Positions 8,686 to 17,627 of a stretch of DNA of 64,000 nucleotides are shown here, one piece after another (the first letter of the stretch is position 1; each line of letters starts with the position of its first letter). The translations under genes were made by a program, and so were the position numbers. Source of the DNA: Allobosea sp. OK403 (GTDB lineage Bacteria > Pseudomonadota > Alphaproteobacteria > Rhizobiales > Beijerinckiaceae); the NCBI RefSeq assembly GCF_900113835.1, contig NZ_FOQV01000003.1, positions 496,001 to 560,000 of the forward strand, read 5' to 3'. The notes under the pieces were generated by a model. That model saw only the letters and a list, made by a program, of their open reading frames with translations. It was not told where the DNA came from and did not search any database.

Positions 8686-9315
8686 CTACTGGCTCGCCCA
8701 GATTACCCGCGCCATGAAGGCGATCTCGTTCAGGCCCAGCACCCGGTCGGGATGCTCGGGGTTGAGCGAGGCGAGCTCGACGGTTTTGGCGGTCTGGCGC
8801 CGGAGCTGCTTGGCCAGGATCTCGCCCTCGAGTGTCTTGACCACGACGCGGTCGCCACGCCGCACCGCCGCGGTCGGCGAGACGATGATGGTGTCGCCAT
8901 CGCGATAGAGCGGCAGCATCGAATCGCCGGCGATCTCCAGCGCATAGGCCTTCTCGTCGGCGACACCGGGAAACGCGACCTCCTCCCAGCCGGCGCCGAC
9001 GGGAAAGCCGTCATCGTCGAAGACGCCGCCCGAGCCTGCCTGGGCGAAGCCGATCAGGGGAATGGTGCGTGAGGGCGCCGGCCCCCGCCGCATCACCACG
9101 CTCATGAATTCATCGAGCGAGGCGCCGGTCGCGGCCAGGATCTTGGCGATCGATTCAGTCGAGGGCCAGCGTTCGCGGCCATCGGGCCCGAGGCGCTTGG
9201 AGCGGTTGAAGGTGGTCGCGTCGAGCCCGGCCTTGCGGGCCAGCCCCGAAGCCGTGAAGCCATAGCGCTGGGCGAGCGCATCGATGGCGCTCCAGATCTG
9301 CTCATGGGACAGCAC
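8686..9315 (-). CDS. HTH repressor with S24 (LexA-like) C-terminal domain
   Basis: The 209-residue protein pairs an N-terminal helix-turn-helix region (ALAQRYGFTASGLARKAGLD) with a C-terminal S24 peptidase-like domain of the LexA/CI type. The nucleophile motif GDSMLPLYRDGD and the lysine region RVVVKTLEGEI are both present, and an Ala-Gly pair in FAQAGSGG could be a self-cleavage site, although many family members do not cleave. The GTG start is preceded by GAGG at a reasonable distance. A palindromic AT-rich site lies upstream (9360-9382), consistent with autoregulation. Target genes cannot be read from this window. Confidence 0.88.
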   Translation of the reverse strand: MLSHEQIWSAIDALAQRYGFTASGLARKAGLDATTFNRSKRLGPDGRERWPSTESIAKILAATGASLDEFMSVVMRRGPAPSRTIPLIGFAQAGSGGVFDDDGFPVGAGWEEVAFPGVADEKAYALEIAGDSMLPLYRDGDTIIVSPTAAVRRGDRVVVKTLEGEILAKQLRRQTAKTVELASLNPEHPDRVLGLNEIAFMARVIWASQ

Positions 9316-9359
9316 CGTGGAGACCTCGTTCCTGATGTTGCCGTTGGGCTAGGGGTGAC

Positions 9360-9382
9360 ATAGGAAATATCCCCTATCCTAT
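9360..9382 (-). promoter_or_regulatory. candidate operator for the S24 repressor
   Basis: An ATAGG at 9360-9364 is matched by CCTAT at 9373-9377, and again by CCTAT at 9378-9382, giving a compact inverted repeat with an extra half-site in a locally AT-rich stretch. It lies about 45-65 bp upstream of the repressor GTG. Its location and symmetry suggest an autoregulatory operator overlapping the promoter; no binding evidence is available. Confidence 0.4.
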
Positions 9383-9530
9383 AAGACTTCAATCTGACTT
9401 TCGCGACTTTTTGAGCGAATCGACCGAGGGCGGGCAAAAGGCTCAGCTGCGGGAATCGGGTGTCTCCGCGGATGTCCCGCGCCTATCAAGTCAGCACTGG
9501 AGGGAAACGAAACCGACAACGAGGCAAGCC

Positions 9531-9977
9531 ATGGCAAAATCCTATTTCAGCATCGTGCTCGACAACCCCGCCGATGACGTCTGGGCGGTCATTCGGCCGT
9601 TCGACCACTATGCCTGGGCCGGCGTGGAGAGTGAGACGCTTATCGAAAAGGACAAGGCTCCCGATCAGGTTTCGGCCATTCGCCGCGTCACCATGGGCGA
9701 GACAATCATACGCCAGGTATTGCTCGCCCATTCCGATCTCGAGCGATCCTATACATACGGATTTTGCGACCCCGTCCCCTTTCCCGTGCGCAATTACACA
9801 GCGACGATCCGGGTCACCCCCGTCGTCGAAACCGGCGCGGCTTTCGTCGAATGGTCGGCCACCTTCGACTGCGCTGAGCAGGACCACGATCGCTGGACGA
9901 GCCATTTCGAGAAAGAGGGCTTCGCTCAATGGTTGATGGCGCTCCGCCGTTTCATGAACGCCCGAAAATGTGTCTAG
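9531..9977 (+). CDS. SRPBCC (START-like) family protein
   Basis: The 148-residue product has the look of the polyketide cyclase/dehydrase SRPBCC fold: an N-terminal KSYFSIVLDNPADDVWAVIR strand, a mid region RRVTMGETIIRQVLL, and a C-terminal amphipathic helix ending in ALRRFMNAR. Such proteins bind hydrophobic ligands in a deep cavity; the ligand is not predictable. The ATG at 9531 follows GAGG at seven bases; the open frame reaches further upstream, but that part is unlike the family. It is divergent from the S24 repressor gene, and the 215-bp spacer contains that gene's candidate operator, so co-regulation is possible. Confidence 0.75.
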   Translation: MAKSYFSIVLDNPADDVWAVIRPFDHYAWAGVESETLIEKDKAPDQVSAIRRVTMGETIIRQVLLAHSDLERSYTYGFCDPVPFPVRNYTATIRVTPVVETGAAFVEWSATFDCAEQDHDRWTSHFEKEGFAQWLMALRRFMNARKCV

Positions 9978-10062
9978 AAGGCTGCCGGCCATGACCCCGT
10001 GATTGCCCTTCACCCATGCGAAGGGCTATCGCATCTGCACGTCATGACGACCGGGACCATCG

Positions 10063-10407
10063 ATGCCGCTCATCTACAAAATCTGCCCCGAGGCGCTGTG
10101 GCGCCAAGCCGAGATGTCGGGCCGTTTCGACGGCGCGCCAATCGATCTCGCCGATGGCTACATCCATTTCTCGACCGGAGCGCAGGCGCGGGACACCGCG
10201 GCGAAGCACTTCGCCGGCCAGCGCAACCTGCTGCTGATCGCAGTCGACACCTCACGCCTCGGCGAAGCCTTGCGTCAGGAGCCCTCGCGCGGCGGGGCGC
10301 TGTTCCCTCATCTCTACGCCCCACTCGACCCCAAATCCGCCCGCTGGATCGCGCCGCTTCCGCTAGCAGTCGACGGCACCCATCTCTTTCCGGAGGATGT
10401 CGCGTGA
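10063..10407 (+). CDS. DUF952 family protein
   Basis: This is a small 114-residue protein of the DUF952 family, recognised from its opening [13 protein letters not shown], the central [19 protein letters not shown] and the terminal HLFPEDV. Members are short cytoplasmic alpha/beta proteins, often one domain, without an established reaction; the conserved His-Phe-Ser segment resembles ADP-ribosyl-transfer-like folds, but no catalytic claim is made here. Its TGA stop overlaps the GTG start of pyrD, so the two genes are translationally coupled, an arrangement I recall from other alphaproteobacteria. Confidence 0.85.
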   Translation: MPLIYKICPEALWRQAEMSGRFDGAPIDLADGYIHFSTGAQARDTAAKHFAGQRNLLLIAVDTSRLGEALRQEPSRGGALFPHLYAPLDPKSARWIAPLPLAVDGTHLFPEDVA

Positions 10408-11501
10408 TCGGCGCCCTGTTCAATCTCGCCCGCCCGCTGATCCACCGGCTCGATGCCGAGACGGCCCATCGCATGACGATCGCCGCGCTCGCCGTCGCGC
10501 CGGCATTGAAGCCTGCCGCCGACGACCCGGTCTTGGCGACGCAGGCCTTCGGCCTCTCCTTCCCCAACCCGGTCGGCCTCGCAGCCGGCTTCGACAAGCA
10601 TGCCGAAGCGGTGGACGGCGCGCTTGGCCTGGGCTTCGGCTTCGTCGAGGTCGGCGGCGTCACGCCTCTGCCCCAGCCCGGCAATCCGCGCCCGCGCGTC
10701 TTCCGATTGACGGAGGACGAGGCGGTGATCAACCGCTACGGCCTCAACAGCGAAGGCATGGAAGCGGTCGCCGCGCGGCTCCAGGCGCGGCGTGGCCGCA
10801 GTGGCATCGTCGGCGTCAATCTCGGGGCCAACAAGGACTCAGCCGACCGCTCCGCCGACTATGCCGTGCTCGCGCGGCGTCTCGCGCCTGCCGCCGACTT
10901 CCTGACAATCAACATCTCCTCGCCCAATACGCCGGGCCTGCGCGATCTGCAGGCCGAATCGGCGCTCGACGACCTGATCGTGCGGGCGCTGGCCGCGCGG
11001 GACGAGGCGGCAAACAGCGCCGGCCGTCGCACGCCGATGCTGCTCAAGATCGCGCCGGATCTGAGCCTGCCCGAGCTCGACGGCATCGTCGCAGTGGCGC
11101 GCAAGCGCGGCATCGACGGCATGATCGTCTCGAACACGACGGTGGCGCGCCCGGCAACCCTGCGCAATGCGGCGAAGGCCGAGACCGGCGGCCTCTCGGG
11201 CAAGCCGCTCTTCCTGCCTTCGACCAAGCTGCTCGCCGAAACCTTCCTGCGCGTCGAGCGCCAGTTCCCGCTGATCGGTGTCGGCGGCATCGATTCAACC
11301 GCGACCGCCTTCGCCAAGATCCGGGCCGGCGCCGATCTCGTACAGTTCTACTCGGCCCTGGTCTTCCAAGGGCCGGCGCTGGCAGCGACCATCAAGGCAG
11401 GTCTTACGGCCGAGGCCCGCAAGACGGGCGTCGGCAGGCTCAGCGCCCTTGTCGGGCGCGATGCTGCCGCGATCGCGCGCGGCGAAACGCTCCCAAGCTA
11501 G
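10404..11501 (+). CDS. pyrD: dihydroorotate dehydrogenase (quinone), class 2
   Basis: PyrD oxidises dihydroorotate to orotate in pyrimidine synthesis and passes electrons to membrane quinone through FMN. The 365-residue product carries the class 2 N-terminal extension ([19 protein letters not shown]), the FMN region [14 protein letters not shown], the catalytic-serine motif [14 protein letters not shown], and the phosphate-binding GVGGIDS. The GTG start overlaps the stop of the DUF952 gene and has GGAGG just upstream (inside that gene). A palindromic repeat begins in the last codons and continues past the stop, where it may help end transcription. Confidence 0.96.
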   Translation: MIGALFNLARPLIHRLDAETAHRMTIAALAVAPALKPAADDPVLATQAFGLSFPNPVGLAAGFDKHAEAVDGALGLGFGFVEVGGVTPLPQPGNPRPRVFRLTEDEAVINRYGLNSEGMEAVAARLQARRGRSGIVGVNLGANKDSADRSADYAVLARRLAPAADFLTINISSPNTPGLRDLQAESALDDLIVRALAARDEAANSAGRRTPMLLKIAPDLSLPELDGIVAVARKRGIDGMIVSNTTVARPATLRNAAKAETGGLSGKPLFLPSTKLLAETFLRVERQFPLIGVGGIDSTATAFAKIRAGADLVQFYSALVFQGPALAATIKAGLTAEARKTGVGRLSALVGRDAAAIARGETLPS

Positions 11502-11545
11502 AGCAGGGTGCGAAAAAGTGGGAACCGGTTTTTCGCATCCCGCAC
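11498..11545. repeat. palindromic intergenic repeat, short type
   Basis: The element runs from CTAGAGC at the pyrD stop to the matching arm ending GCATCCCGC. The arms GCAGGGTGCGAAAAA and TTTTTCGCATCCCGC pair at 13 of 15 positions around a GTGGGAACCGG core. It is the same family as the copy at 48029-48083. As RNA it would form a stable hairpin directly after pyrD. Confidence 0.7.
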
Positions 11546-11576
11546 TGGAAGTCTGATGACTATGGCCTGAACCACG

Positions 11577-11725
11577 CCGTCATTCCGAGGCAGGCCGCAG
11601 GCCTGAGCCTGGAACCCAGAACCGATGCCCTCGACCTTTGAGGCTCGCCATGCGCGCACATGATCGAGAACCCGCATCGGCTCTGGGTTCCGGGCTCGAT
11701 CCTTCGGATCGCCCCGGAATGACGG
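11577..11725. repeat. MITE-like 149-bp inverted-repeat element
   Basis: The ends are a perfect 11-bp inverted repeat, CCGTCATTCCG (11577-11587) and CGGAATGACGG (11715-11725). Inside, a second pair of arms (GGAACCCAGAACCGATGC and GCATCGGCTCTGGGTTCC) matches at 17 of 18 positions, so the whole element can fold into a long cruciform. It has no coding capacity. It sits between two convergent genes, pyrD and the DUF6460 gene. Confidence 0.65.
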
Positions 11726-11753
11726 TGGTGTTTCCGAGTCAGATCATCCGGCT

Positions 11754-12023
11754 CTAGCGCCGGGAGGCGAACAGGCGCGAGAGCAGCCAGAGCGGCACCA
11801 CGATCAGCGCGCCGGCGATGACCCATTGCCCGACCTCGCGGACGGCCCCGAAGCCGAGATCCCCCAGCGAGCGGATGAAGCGCGCCACGACCTCGTAAAG
11901 CCCGCGCGGCGACAAGCCGAGAAACGCCATCGCCGCGCCCACCAAGAGCGAGATGAAGATCAATCGGACCAGAACGCTGAGCACGGAGCCGCCGAGAAAG
12001 CCTTCGATATTGCCATTCGCCAT
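11754..12023 (-). CDS. DUF6460-like small membrane protein
   Basis: The 89-residue product starts MANGNIEGFLGGS and contains two hydrophobic segments (about residues 15-37 and 64-83), the second ending in basic residues. The overall look (LVRLIFISLLVGAAMAFLG, then WVIAGALIVVPLWLLSRLF) fits the small alphaproteobacterial membrane family DUF6460; function unknown. The frame extends 30 codons upstream of this ATG without support, whereas a GGGGA site lies about ten bases before it. It is downstream of the response-regulator gene on the same strand (90-bp gap), so read-through is possible. Confidence 0.7.
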   Translation of the reverse strand: MANGNIEGFLGGSVLSVLVRLIFISLLVGAAMAFLGLSPRGLYEVVARFIRSLGDLGFGAVREVGQWVIAGALIVVPLWLLSRLFASRR

Positions 12024-12113
12024 TGCGAAAAATCCCCAAAAACACGAAGCGACCAGACCATCGCCCGGTTGAACCGGGGCTGAATGGCGACGCGGCCCGC
12101 TTTCACCCCACAA

Positions 12114-12794
12114 TCATATGGTCGCGGATGCGCCTGCCGTCGCCCAGGCCGTGCCGGCGATCTTGGAGGCGGCGATCACGGCCTGCGTACGGCTGTCGAC
12201 ATTGAGCTTGGTCAGGATCGCGGAGACATGCGCCTTCACGGTCGCTTCGGAGACGCCGAGCTCATAGGCGATCTGCTTGTTGAGCAGCCCCTCCGACAGC
12301 ATCATCAGCACGCGCACCTGCTGCGGCGTCAGCGTCGAGAGCCGGCGCACCATGTCGGCGACCTCGACATCGACCGGCGAGGACAGATCGACGCCCGGCG
12401 GCGTCCAGACACTGCCGGCGAGCACGGCGCGGATCGCCTCGCCCATCTGCTCGACATCGGCCGTCTTCGGCAGGAAACCGAGCGCTCCGAACTCGATGCA
12501 GCGGCGGATCACGGTCGGCTCGTCATTGGCGGAGACCACGATGACCGGCACTTCGGGATGGTCGGCGCGCAGGAAGAGCAGGCCAGAGAAGCCCTGCACG
12601 CCCGGCATCGTCAGGTCGAGCAGGACGAGATCGGCGTCAGCCCCTTGCGACAAGGCCTCGGTCAGTGACTCCAGCGAACCGACCTCGCTGACATCGGCGC
12701 CCTCTAGCGCGTGCGACACCGCCTGCCGCAGAGCGCCCCGAAACAAGGGATGGTCGTCCGCGATCACGATCCGCGTCGAAGGCTGCTTCGTCAT
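12114..12794 (-). CDS. NarL/FixJ-family response regulator
   Basis: This is a 226-residue two-domain regulator. The receiver domain begins RIVIADDHPLFRGALRQAV (acidic pair plus hydrophobic strand), has its phosphoacceptor Asp in LVLLDLTMPG and the Lys in FLPKTAD. The C-terminal LuxR-type helix-turn-helix reads LTPQQVRVLMMLSEGLLNKQ and continues into ELGVSEATVKAHVSAILTKL. The ATG at 12794 (MTKQPSTRI) is taken because the extra 29 upstream codons precede the receiver fold. No kinase is adjacent; the orphan kinase at 7169-8626 is the nearest, but nothing in the sequence links them. Confidence 0.92.
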   Translation of the reverse strand: MTKQPSTRIVIADDHPLFRGALRQAVSHALEGADVSEVGSLESLTEALSQGADADLVLLDLTMPGVQGFSGLLFLRADHPEVPVIVVSANDEPTVIRRCIEFGALGFLPKTADVEQMGEAIRAVLAGSVWTPPGVDLSSPVDVEVADMVRRLSTLTPQQVRVLMMLSEGLLNKQIAYELGVSEATVKAHVSAILTKLNVDSRTQAVIAASKIAGTAWATAGASATI

Positions 12795-12976
12795 CGCGCA
12801 TATCCTTGTTCGTCTGCCGGTCGCGCATACTGCCCCAGTCGCGACCGCGATCTCAAGCACACCCGCCTGCTGCTGTCGCAAGGCCGGCGCGCGATCATAA
12901 AGGCTCTGAACCAGATCGGTGCATGTTGCAATGCAATCAGGAGACGGCCTTTCGGCGTAGCCCTGCCGGGCTCGGC

Positions 12977-14611
12977 TCAGGCTTCGGCCGGCAGGAGCCG
13001 TTCCAGCGCCTCGATCCGGTCAGCCTCTCCAGGCGGCTTGTCCCAGCGAATGCGATTAATGCGGGGAAAACGCATGGCGAGCCCCGACTTGTGTCGGGTC
13101 GAGCGCTGCAACCCCTCGAAGGCGACCTCGAAGACGAGGCCGCTTTTGGCATCATGCGTGACCTCCCGCACCGGGCCGAAGCGGTTCAGCGTGTTCTTGC
13201 GCACATAGCGGTCGATCTCGACCAGTTCCTCATCGGTGAAACCGAAATAAGCCTTGCCGACCGGCACCAGCTCCTGCCCCTCAGGGCTCTCGCGCCAGAC
13301 GCCGAAGGTGTAGTCGGAATAAAATGAGGAGCGCTTGCCGTGGCCGCGCTGGGCATACATCAGCACGCAATCGACCAGCCGCGCCTCGCGCTTCCATTTC
13401 CACCAGTAGCCCTTGGGCCGACCAGGCAGATAGGGCGAATCGCTGCGCTTGATCATGCAGCCTTCGACGGCTTCCGCGTCAGTGCCGGCGCCAGCAGCAG
13501 CAGGGTCGGCGCGGGCGGCGGCGAGATCGTCCCAGCTCTCGAAGGGAATGACCCGCGAGAGATCGAAGCGCTCGCTGCCGAGCCTGCCGAGAAAAGCCTC
13601 CAGCCGGTTGCGGCGCTCGACCAGCGGCAGCTCGCGGATATCCTCGTCGCCATCGACCAGCAGGTCGTAGACGCGGATATGGGCGGGGAATTCCGCCAAC
13701 ATCTTCGCCGTCACCGTCTTGCGGTTCAGCCGCTGCTGCAAGGTGTTGAAGCTCTGGACCGCGCCATCGCGCATCACCAGCAACTCGCCATCGAGCGCGC
13801 CATCGCGCGTCAGCGCCTCGACGAGGTCGGGAAAGGCGCCGGCAATATCCTCGCCGGTGCGGGAATAGAGCCGCGTCAGGCGCGAGCCGTCCGGCCTCGT
13901 GCCGCTGACGGCCTGGACGCGGATGCCGTCCCATTTCCATTCCGCGCTGAACTCAGCCGGATCGAGCTTGTCGAAATCGCCCGCCTCGACCGGATGCGAC
14001 AGCATCACCGGGCGAAACGGCGCGGGATCGCTCGCTGCCGGTCGCGGCGCCCTGCCCTCCAGCCAGGCGAAGAGCGCGGTATAGGGCGGCTCCAGCCCAT
14101 GCCAGACCTGCTCGACCTCGTCGGGCGCCGCGCCACCGAGGCTGGCGGCAGCGGTCTTGGCGAGGCGCGCCGAGACGCCGATGCGCAGCGCGCCGGTGAT
14201 GAGCTTGAGCAGGGCCCAGCGCCCGGTCTCGTCGAGCGCGTCGAGCCAGCCGGCGACGAGGCGAGGAAGATCGATCTTGCCGGCATTGCGCAGGCCGGCG
14301 ACGACATCAGGCAGATGCGGCACATCATTGGCGCCGTGCCTGGCCGGCCACATCAATGCGACCGTCTCCGAGAGATCGCCGACATAGTCATAGGACAGCG
14401 CAAACAGGACCGGATCGGCTCGCTCCGCGATCAGCGCGCGAATCAGGCCCGCCTTGGCGTTGCGGAAGACCAGCCCGCCCGTCATCGCCGCCAGCGCCAG
14501 GCCGCGATCGGGATCGGGCGTCGTGCGCAGGTAATCGGCGATCAAGGCGAGCTTGGCGTTGCGGCGCGGCTCATAGGCCAGGCGGTCGAGCAGCCAGGCG
14601 AAGCGGTTCAT
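12977..14611 (-). CDS. ATP-dependent DNA ligase of the ligase-associated repair cluster
   Basis: This is a 544-residue ATP-dependent DNA ligase: an N-terminal helical DNA-binding domain (about residues 1-190), the adenylation domain with nucleophile Lys226 in EWKWDGIRVQ, later nucleotidyltransferase motifs (LDGELLV, EGCMIKR, YWWKWKRE) and a C-terminal OB fold. It matches the bacterial family seen with an exonuclease, an Lhr-type helicase and a phosphoesterase; in databases it is called a cisplatin-damage-response ligase. Its partners lie downstream at 15503-16576, 18243-20729 and 20726-21460. A GGAG ribosome site precedes the ATG. It would seal nicks during DNA damage repair, separate from the replicative NAD-dependent ligase. 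Confidence 0.93.
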   Translation of the reverse strand: MNRFAWLLDRLAYEPRRNAKLALIADYLRTTPDPDRGLALAAMTGGLVFRNAKAGLIRALIAERADPVLFALSYDYVGDLSETVALMWPARHGANDVPHLPDVVAGLRNAGKIDLPRLVAGWLDALDETGRWALLKLITGALRIGVSARLAKTAAASLGGAAPDEVEQVWHGLEPPYTALFAWLEGRAPRPAASDPAPFRPVMLSHPVEAGDFDKLDPAEFSAEWKWDGIRVQAVSGTRPDGSRLTRLYSRTGEDIAGAFPDLVEALTRDGALDGELLVMRDGAVQSFNTLQQRLNRKTVTAKMLAEFPAHIRVYDLLVDGDEDIRELPLVERRNRLEAFLGRLGSERFDLSRVIPFESWDDLAAARADPAAAGAGTDAEAVEGCMIKRSDSPYLPGRPKGYWWKWKREARLVDCVLMYAQRGHGKRSSFYSDYTFGVWRESPEGQELVPVGKAYFGFTDEELVEIDRYVRKNTLNRFGPVREVTHDAKSGLVFEVAFEGLQRSTRHKSGLAMRFPRINRIRWDKPPGEADRIEALERLLPAEA

Positions 14612-14724
14612 CGCGTGGCACTCCCGCCACGGCCGGCATGTGTCCAGATGTTGCGCTGCATCGTTCAGCCACCATTCATGAAGGAGACCTTACCGATGAA
14701 GGCATATTTGGGGGGATGATGCCG

Positions 14725-15495
14725 ATGCGCGCCGCGATGCGGTTCCTTGCCTTGAATCTCTTCGCAGCGACGATGTTGGCAGGGGCCACCGCACAGGCGG
14801 GCACCTTCTCCTGCCGCGAAACGCCGATCGTGCAGCCTGTCGCCTCGCTCTCGGCCCTCTCCGCGCGGGTCGCGCAGGGTCCTTCGCTCACCATCCTGGC
14901 GATCGGCTCCTCCTCGACCGAGGGCATCGGCGCCTCCGCCAAGGACAAGACCTATCCGGCCCGGCTCAAGGCGCTGCTCGGCAAGGCCTGGCCCAATCTC
15001 CCGATCGAGATCGTCAATTCCGGCATCGGCGGCGAGACCGCTCCGCAGACGCTCACGCGCCTGAAGGCTGCGCTCAGTGCGCGCCATTACGACCTGGTGA
15101 TCTGGCAGGTCGGCACCAATGACGCCGTCAATGGCGGCGATCTCGACGCCTTCAAGACCATGGTCGGCGACGGCATCGCCATGGTGAAACAGGCGGGGGT
15201 GAGCCTTGCCATCCTCGATCCGCAATTCTTCCCCGGCGTCCGCGAGCCGGAGCGCTATCGCGATTTCGTCGCGGCCATCGCCAACACCGCGCGCGGCCAG
15301 AACGTGCCGGTGTTCACCCGCTACGACGCCATGCGGGAATGGTATCGCGACGACGCTCAGGCCTTCACCAGTGCGCTGTCCTCCGACGGCTTCCACATGA
15401 GCGATGCCGGCTATGACTGCCTCGCCCGCGACATGGCGACCGCGCTCGTCGGCATGACCGCGCCCTCGCGCGCCGTGATGGCGCAGACCCGATAA
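14725..15495 (+). CDS. secreted SGNH/GDSL-type hydrolase
   Basis: The 256-residue product has an N-terminal signal peptide (RFLALNLFAATMLAGATAQA) and the SGNH hydrolase blocks: block I as LAIGSSSTEGIG (GSS instead of the usual GDS, nucleophile Ser kept), block II NSGIGGET, block III VGTNDA and block V SDGFHMSDAG with the Asp-x-x-His pair. It should be an exported esterase, perhaps acting on cell-envelope or polysaccharide acyl groups; the substrate is unknown. Three ATGs lie close together (14716, 14719, 14725); a GGGGGG run is well spaced only from the last, which I use. It lies between the ligase and exonuclease genes, in opposite orientation to both. Confidence 0.82.
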   Translation: MRAAMRFLALNLFAATMLAGATAQAGTFSCRETPIVQPVASLSALSARVAQGPSLTILAIGSSSTEGIGASAKDKTYPARLKALLGKAWPNLPIEIVNSGIGGETAPQTLTRLKAALSARHYDLVIWQVGTNDAVNGGDLDAFKTMVGDGIAMVKQAGVSLAILDPQFFPGVREPERYRDFVAAIANTARGQNVPVFTRYDAMREWYRDDAQAFTSALSSDGFHMSDAGYDCLARDMATALVGMTAPSRAVMAQTR

Positions 15496-15502
15496 CCTGA
15501 TC

Positions 15503-16576
15503 TCAGCTGGTGACGGCATTGTCCGCCTCCACCACCGGCTCGGCCTCGCCTTCGTCGCCATAGCCGACCAGATGCAGCGGCTTGGCCTTCAGGCCAACCG
15601 TACCGCACCAATGCACCAGCGCATCGGCCTCGCCATGCGTGACCCAGATCTCTCCGGCTTCGACCTCGCGGATCGTCGCCTGGAGATCGTCCCAATCGGC
15701 ATGGTCGGAAATGATCAGGGGCAGTTCGACGCCCCTCTGCCGAGCGCGCGCCCTGATCCGCATCCAGCCCGAGGCGAAGGCGGTGACGGGATCGGGGAAT
15801 TTGCGAGCCCAGAGATCCTGGATCGCGCTCGGCGGGCAGATCACGATCTCGCCGCCCAACAATTTCCTGTCGGTCGTGGCGACCTTGCGGATCTCGCCCA
15901 AAGCAGCCCCTTCCGACAGGTAAAACTCCGTCAGCGTCTCCATCGCGCCATGGATGTAGAGCGGCCGCTCGAAACCGGCTTCGCGGATCAGCGCCATGAC
16001 GCGCTGCGCCTTGCCCAGCGAATAAGCCCCGACGATATGCGTGCGCTCCGGAAAGAGCCGGACGGATTCCAGCAATTTCGCCACCTCCAGATGCGCCGGC
16101 GGATGCCGGAACACCGGCAGGCCGAAGGTCGCCTCGGTGATGAAGATATCGCATGGCACCGGCTCGAAACCGGCGCAGGTCGGGTCGCGCTCGCGCTTGT
16201 AGTCGCCGGAGACGACGATGCGCAGGCCCTTGGCCTCGACCACGATCTGGGCCGAGCCCAGCACATGCCCGGCCGGCACGAAGCGGAAATCGACCGCGCC
16301 GATGCGCGTCACCACGCCGGGAACGGCCTCTTGCCGCTCGCCCGCAAAGCCTTCGCCATAGCGCAACGCCATGATGGCGAGCGTCTCGCGCGTCGCCAGC
16401 ACCGCGCCATGGCCGGCGCGCGCATGGTCGGAATGGCCATGCGTGATCAGCGCCCGCGCCACCGGGCGCACGGGATCGATATGGATGTCGGCCAGCGGGC
16501 AATAGAGCCCAGCCGGCGTCGGGATCAGCAGCTCCGAAGGGCGCAGGTTCTGGGAGCGCTGTCTGGCCAGTGTCAT
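15503..16576 (-). CDS. ligase-associated DNA exonuclease (metallo-beta-lactamase fold)
   Basis: The 357-residue protein is an mRNA-3'-end-processing/SNM1-like beta-CASP nuclease. The zinc motif HGHSDHA and later ligands VPAGHVLGSAQ, SGDYKRE, ITEATFG and the C-terminal VTHGEADAL are visible. This type is known as the ligase-associated exonuclease and should trim DNA ends before ligation. Its ATG follows a strong TGAGGAG site. It starts only 23 bp from the divergent methyltransferase gene, so the two promoters must overlap coding sequence or each other. Its partner ligase is 0.9 kb downstream, separated by the oppositely oriented SGNH hydrolase gene. Confidence 0.92.
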   Translation of the reverse strand: MTLARQRSQNLRPSELLIPTPAGLYCPLADIHIDPVRPVARALITHGHSDHARAGHGAVLATRETLAIMALRYGEGFAGERQEAVPGVVTRIGAVDFRFVPAGHVLGSAQIVVEAKGLRIVVSGDYKRERDPTCAGFEPVPCDIFITEATFGLPVFRHPPAHLEVAKLLESVRLFPERTHIVGAYSLGKAQRVMALIREAGFERPLYIHGAMETLTEFYLSEGAALGEIRKVATTDRKLLGGEIVICPPSAIQDLWARKFPDPVTAFASGWMRIRARARQRGVELPLIISDHADWDDLQATIREVEAGEIWVTHGEADALVHWCGTVGLKAKPLHLVGYGDEGEAEPVVEADNAVTS

Positions 16577-16599
16577 TCTCCTCAGATAGACCGACGCGC

Positions 16600-17559
16600 A
16601 TGATCGAAAAGGGTTCCGCCACGCATTCCGCCAGTTCGGGCGATCCGACGCTGGATCGCCGCTATGCCTGGGCCGAGGCCGCGCTCAAGGATGGCGATGC
16701 CGCGGCCTGCGTCGAGATCCTCGACCAGACCTTGGCGCAAGCCTACCACTTCACCGCCGCCTGGCATCTCTACGGGCTGGCGCAGGAGGCGCTCGGCCGC
16801 AATGAGGACGCCGCCACCGCCTGGCGGCAATGCCTGACGCTCGACCCCAACGACCATTTCGGCGCAAGGCTCGACCTCGCCCGCATCGGCGCGCTGTCGG
16901 CCGAACAGGCGACCTCGGAGAATTTCTCCGGCGTTCTCTTCGACGGCTATGCCGAGCGCTTCGACAGCCATCTGGTCGAGACCCTCCGCTACAACGCTCC
17001 TGCCCTTCTGCAGCAGGCGCTGGCCCGCATCTGTCAGGAGACCGGCAAACCCTTCCGCTTCGAGACCGTCTACGATCTCGGCTGCGGCACCGGGCTGATG
17101 GGCGAGGCGATCCGGGCGGAAACCGGTTTCCTCGCCGGCTGCGATCTCTCGCCGCGCATGATCGAGCGCGCGCGGGCGAAGCTGCAGGGCGACAGCACGC
17201 CGCTCTACGACAAGCTCGCTGTCGCCGGCCTGACCAGCTTCCTGGTGAGCCGGCCGGACACCTCGACCGACCTCGTCATCGCGGCGGATGTCTTCGTTTA
17301 TCTCGGCGAGTTGGGAGCGGTTTTCGCGCAGAGCGCGCGCGTGCTGAAACCGGGCGGCTTATTGGCCTTCACCGTGCAGAGCCATGAGGCCGAGGGCGTG
17401 ATCGTCGGAGCCGACCGGCGCTTCGCCCATGCGGAAGGCTGGCTGCGCGACAGGCTGGCTGAGGCGAGACTGAAGCCGGTTCTGCTCGAAGCCGCCAGCA
17501 CAAGGCAGGATCGCGGCGTGGCCGTGCCCGGGCTGATCGTGGTGGCGCAGCGGGGCTGA
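16600..17559 (+). CDS. TPR-containing SAM-dependent methyltransferase
   Basis: The 319-residue product begins with about 100 residues resembling tetratricopeptide repeats (AWHLYGLAQEALGRNEDAA, AWRQCLTLDPNDHFGARLDL) and continues with a class I methyltransferase domain: motif I VYDLGCGTGLMGEAI, then GCDLSPRMIERAR, VIAADVFVYLGEL and LKPGGLLAFTVQ. Proteins of this layout are annotated only as methyltransferases; the substrate is unknown. The ATG at 16600 lies 23 bp from the divergent exonuclease gene. It sits inside the DNA-repair cluster, but nothing in its sequence ties it to DNA. Confidence 0.88.
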   Translation: MIEKGSATHSASSGDPTLDRRYAWAEAALKDGDAAACVEILDQTLAQAYHFTAAWHLYGLAQEALGRNEDAATAWRQCLTLDPNDHFGARLDLARIGALSAEQATSENFSGVLFDGYAERFDSHLVETLRYNAPALLQQALARICQETGKPFRFETVYDLGCGTGLMGEAIRAETGFLAGCDLSPRMIERARAKLQGDSTPLYDKLAVAGLTSFLVSRPDTSTDLVIAADVFVYLGELGAVFAQSARVLKPGGLLAFTVQSHEAEGVIVGADRRFAHAEGWLRDRLAEARLKPVLLEAASTRQDRGVAVPGLIVVAQRG

Positions 17560-17627
17560 ACGCGGACGAGGCTGGTAGCATCGCCAGATTTTGCGCTATT
17601 ATGCGGATGAATGAAGGAGGCTGCCGG

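Noticed and set aside
13340..14719. 459-codon plus-strand frame over the DNA ligase
   Set aside because: Antisense shadow of the ligase gene, whose catalytic motifs are intact on the minus strand.
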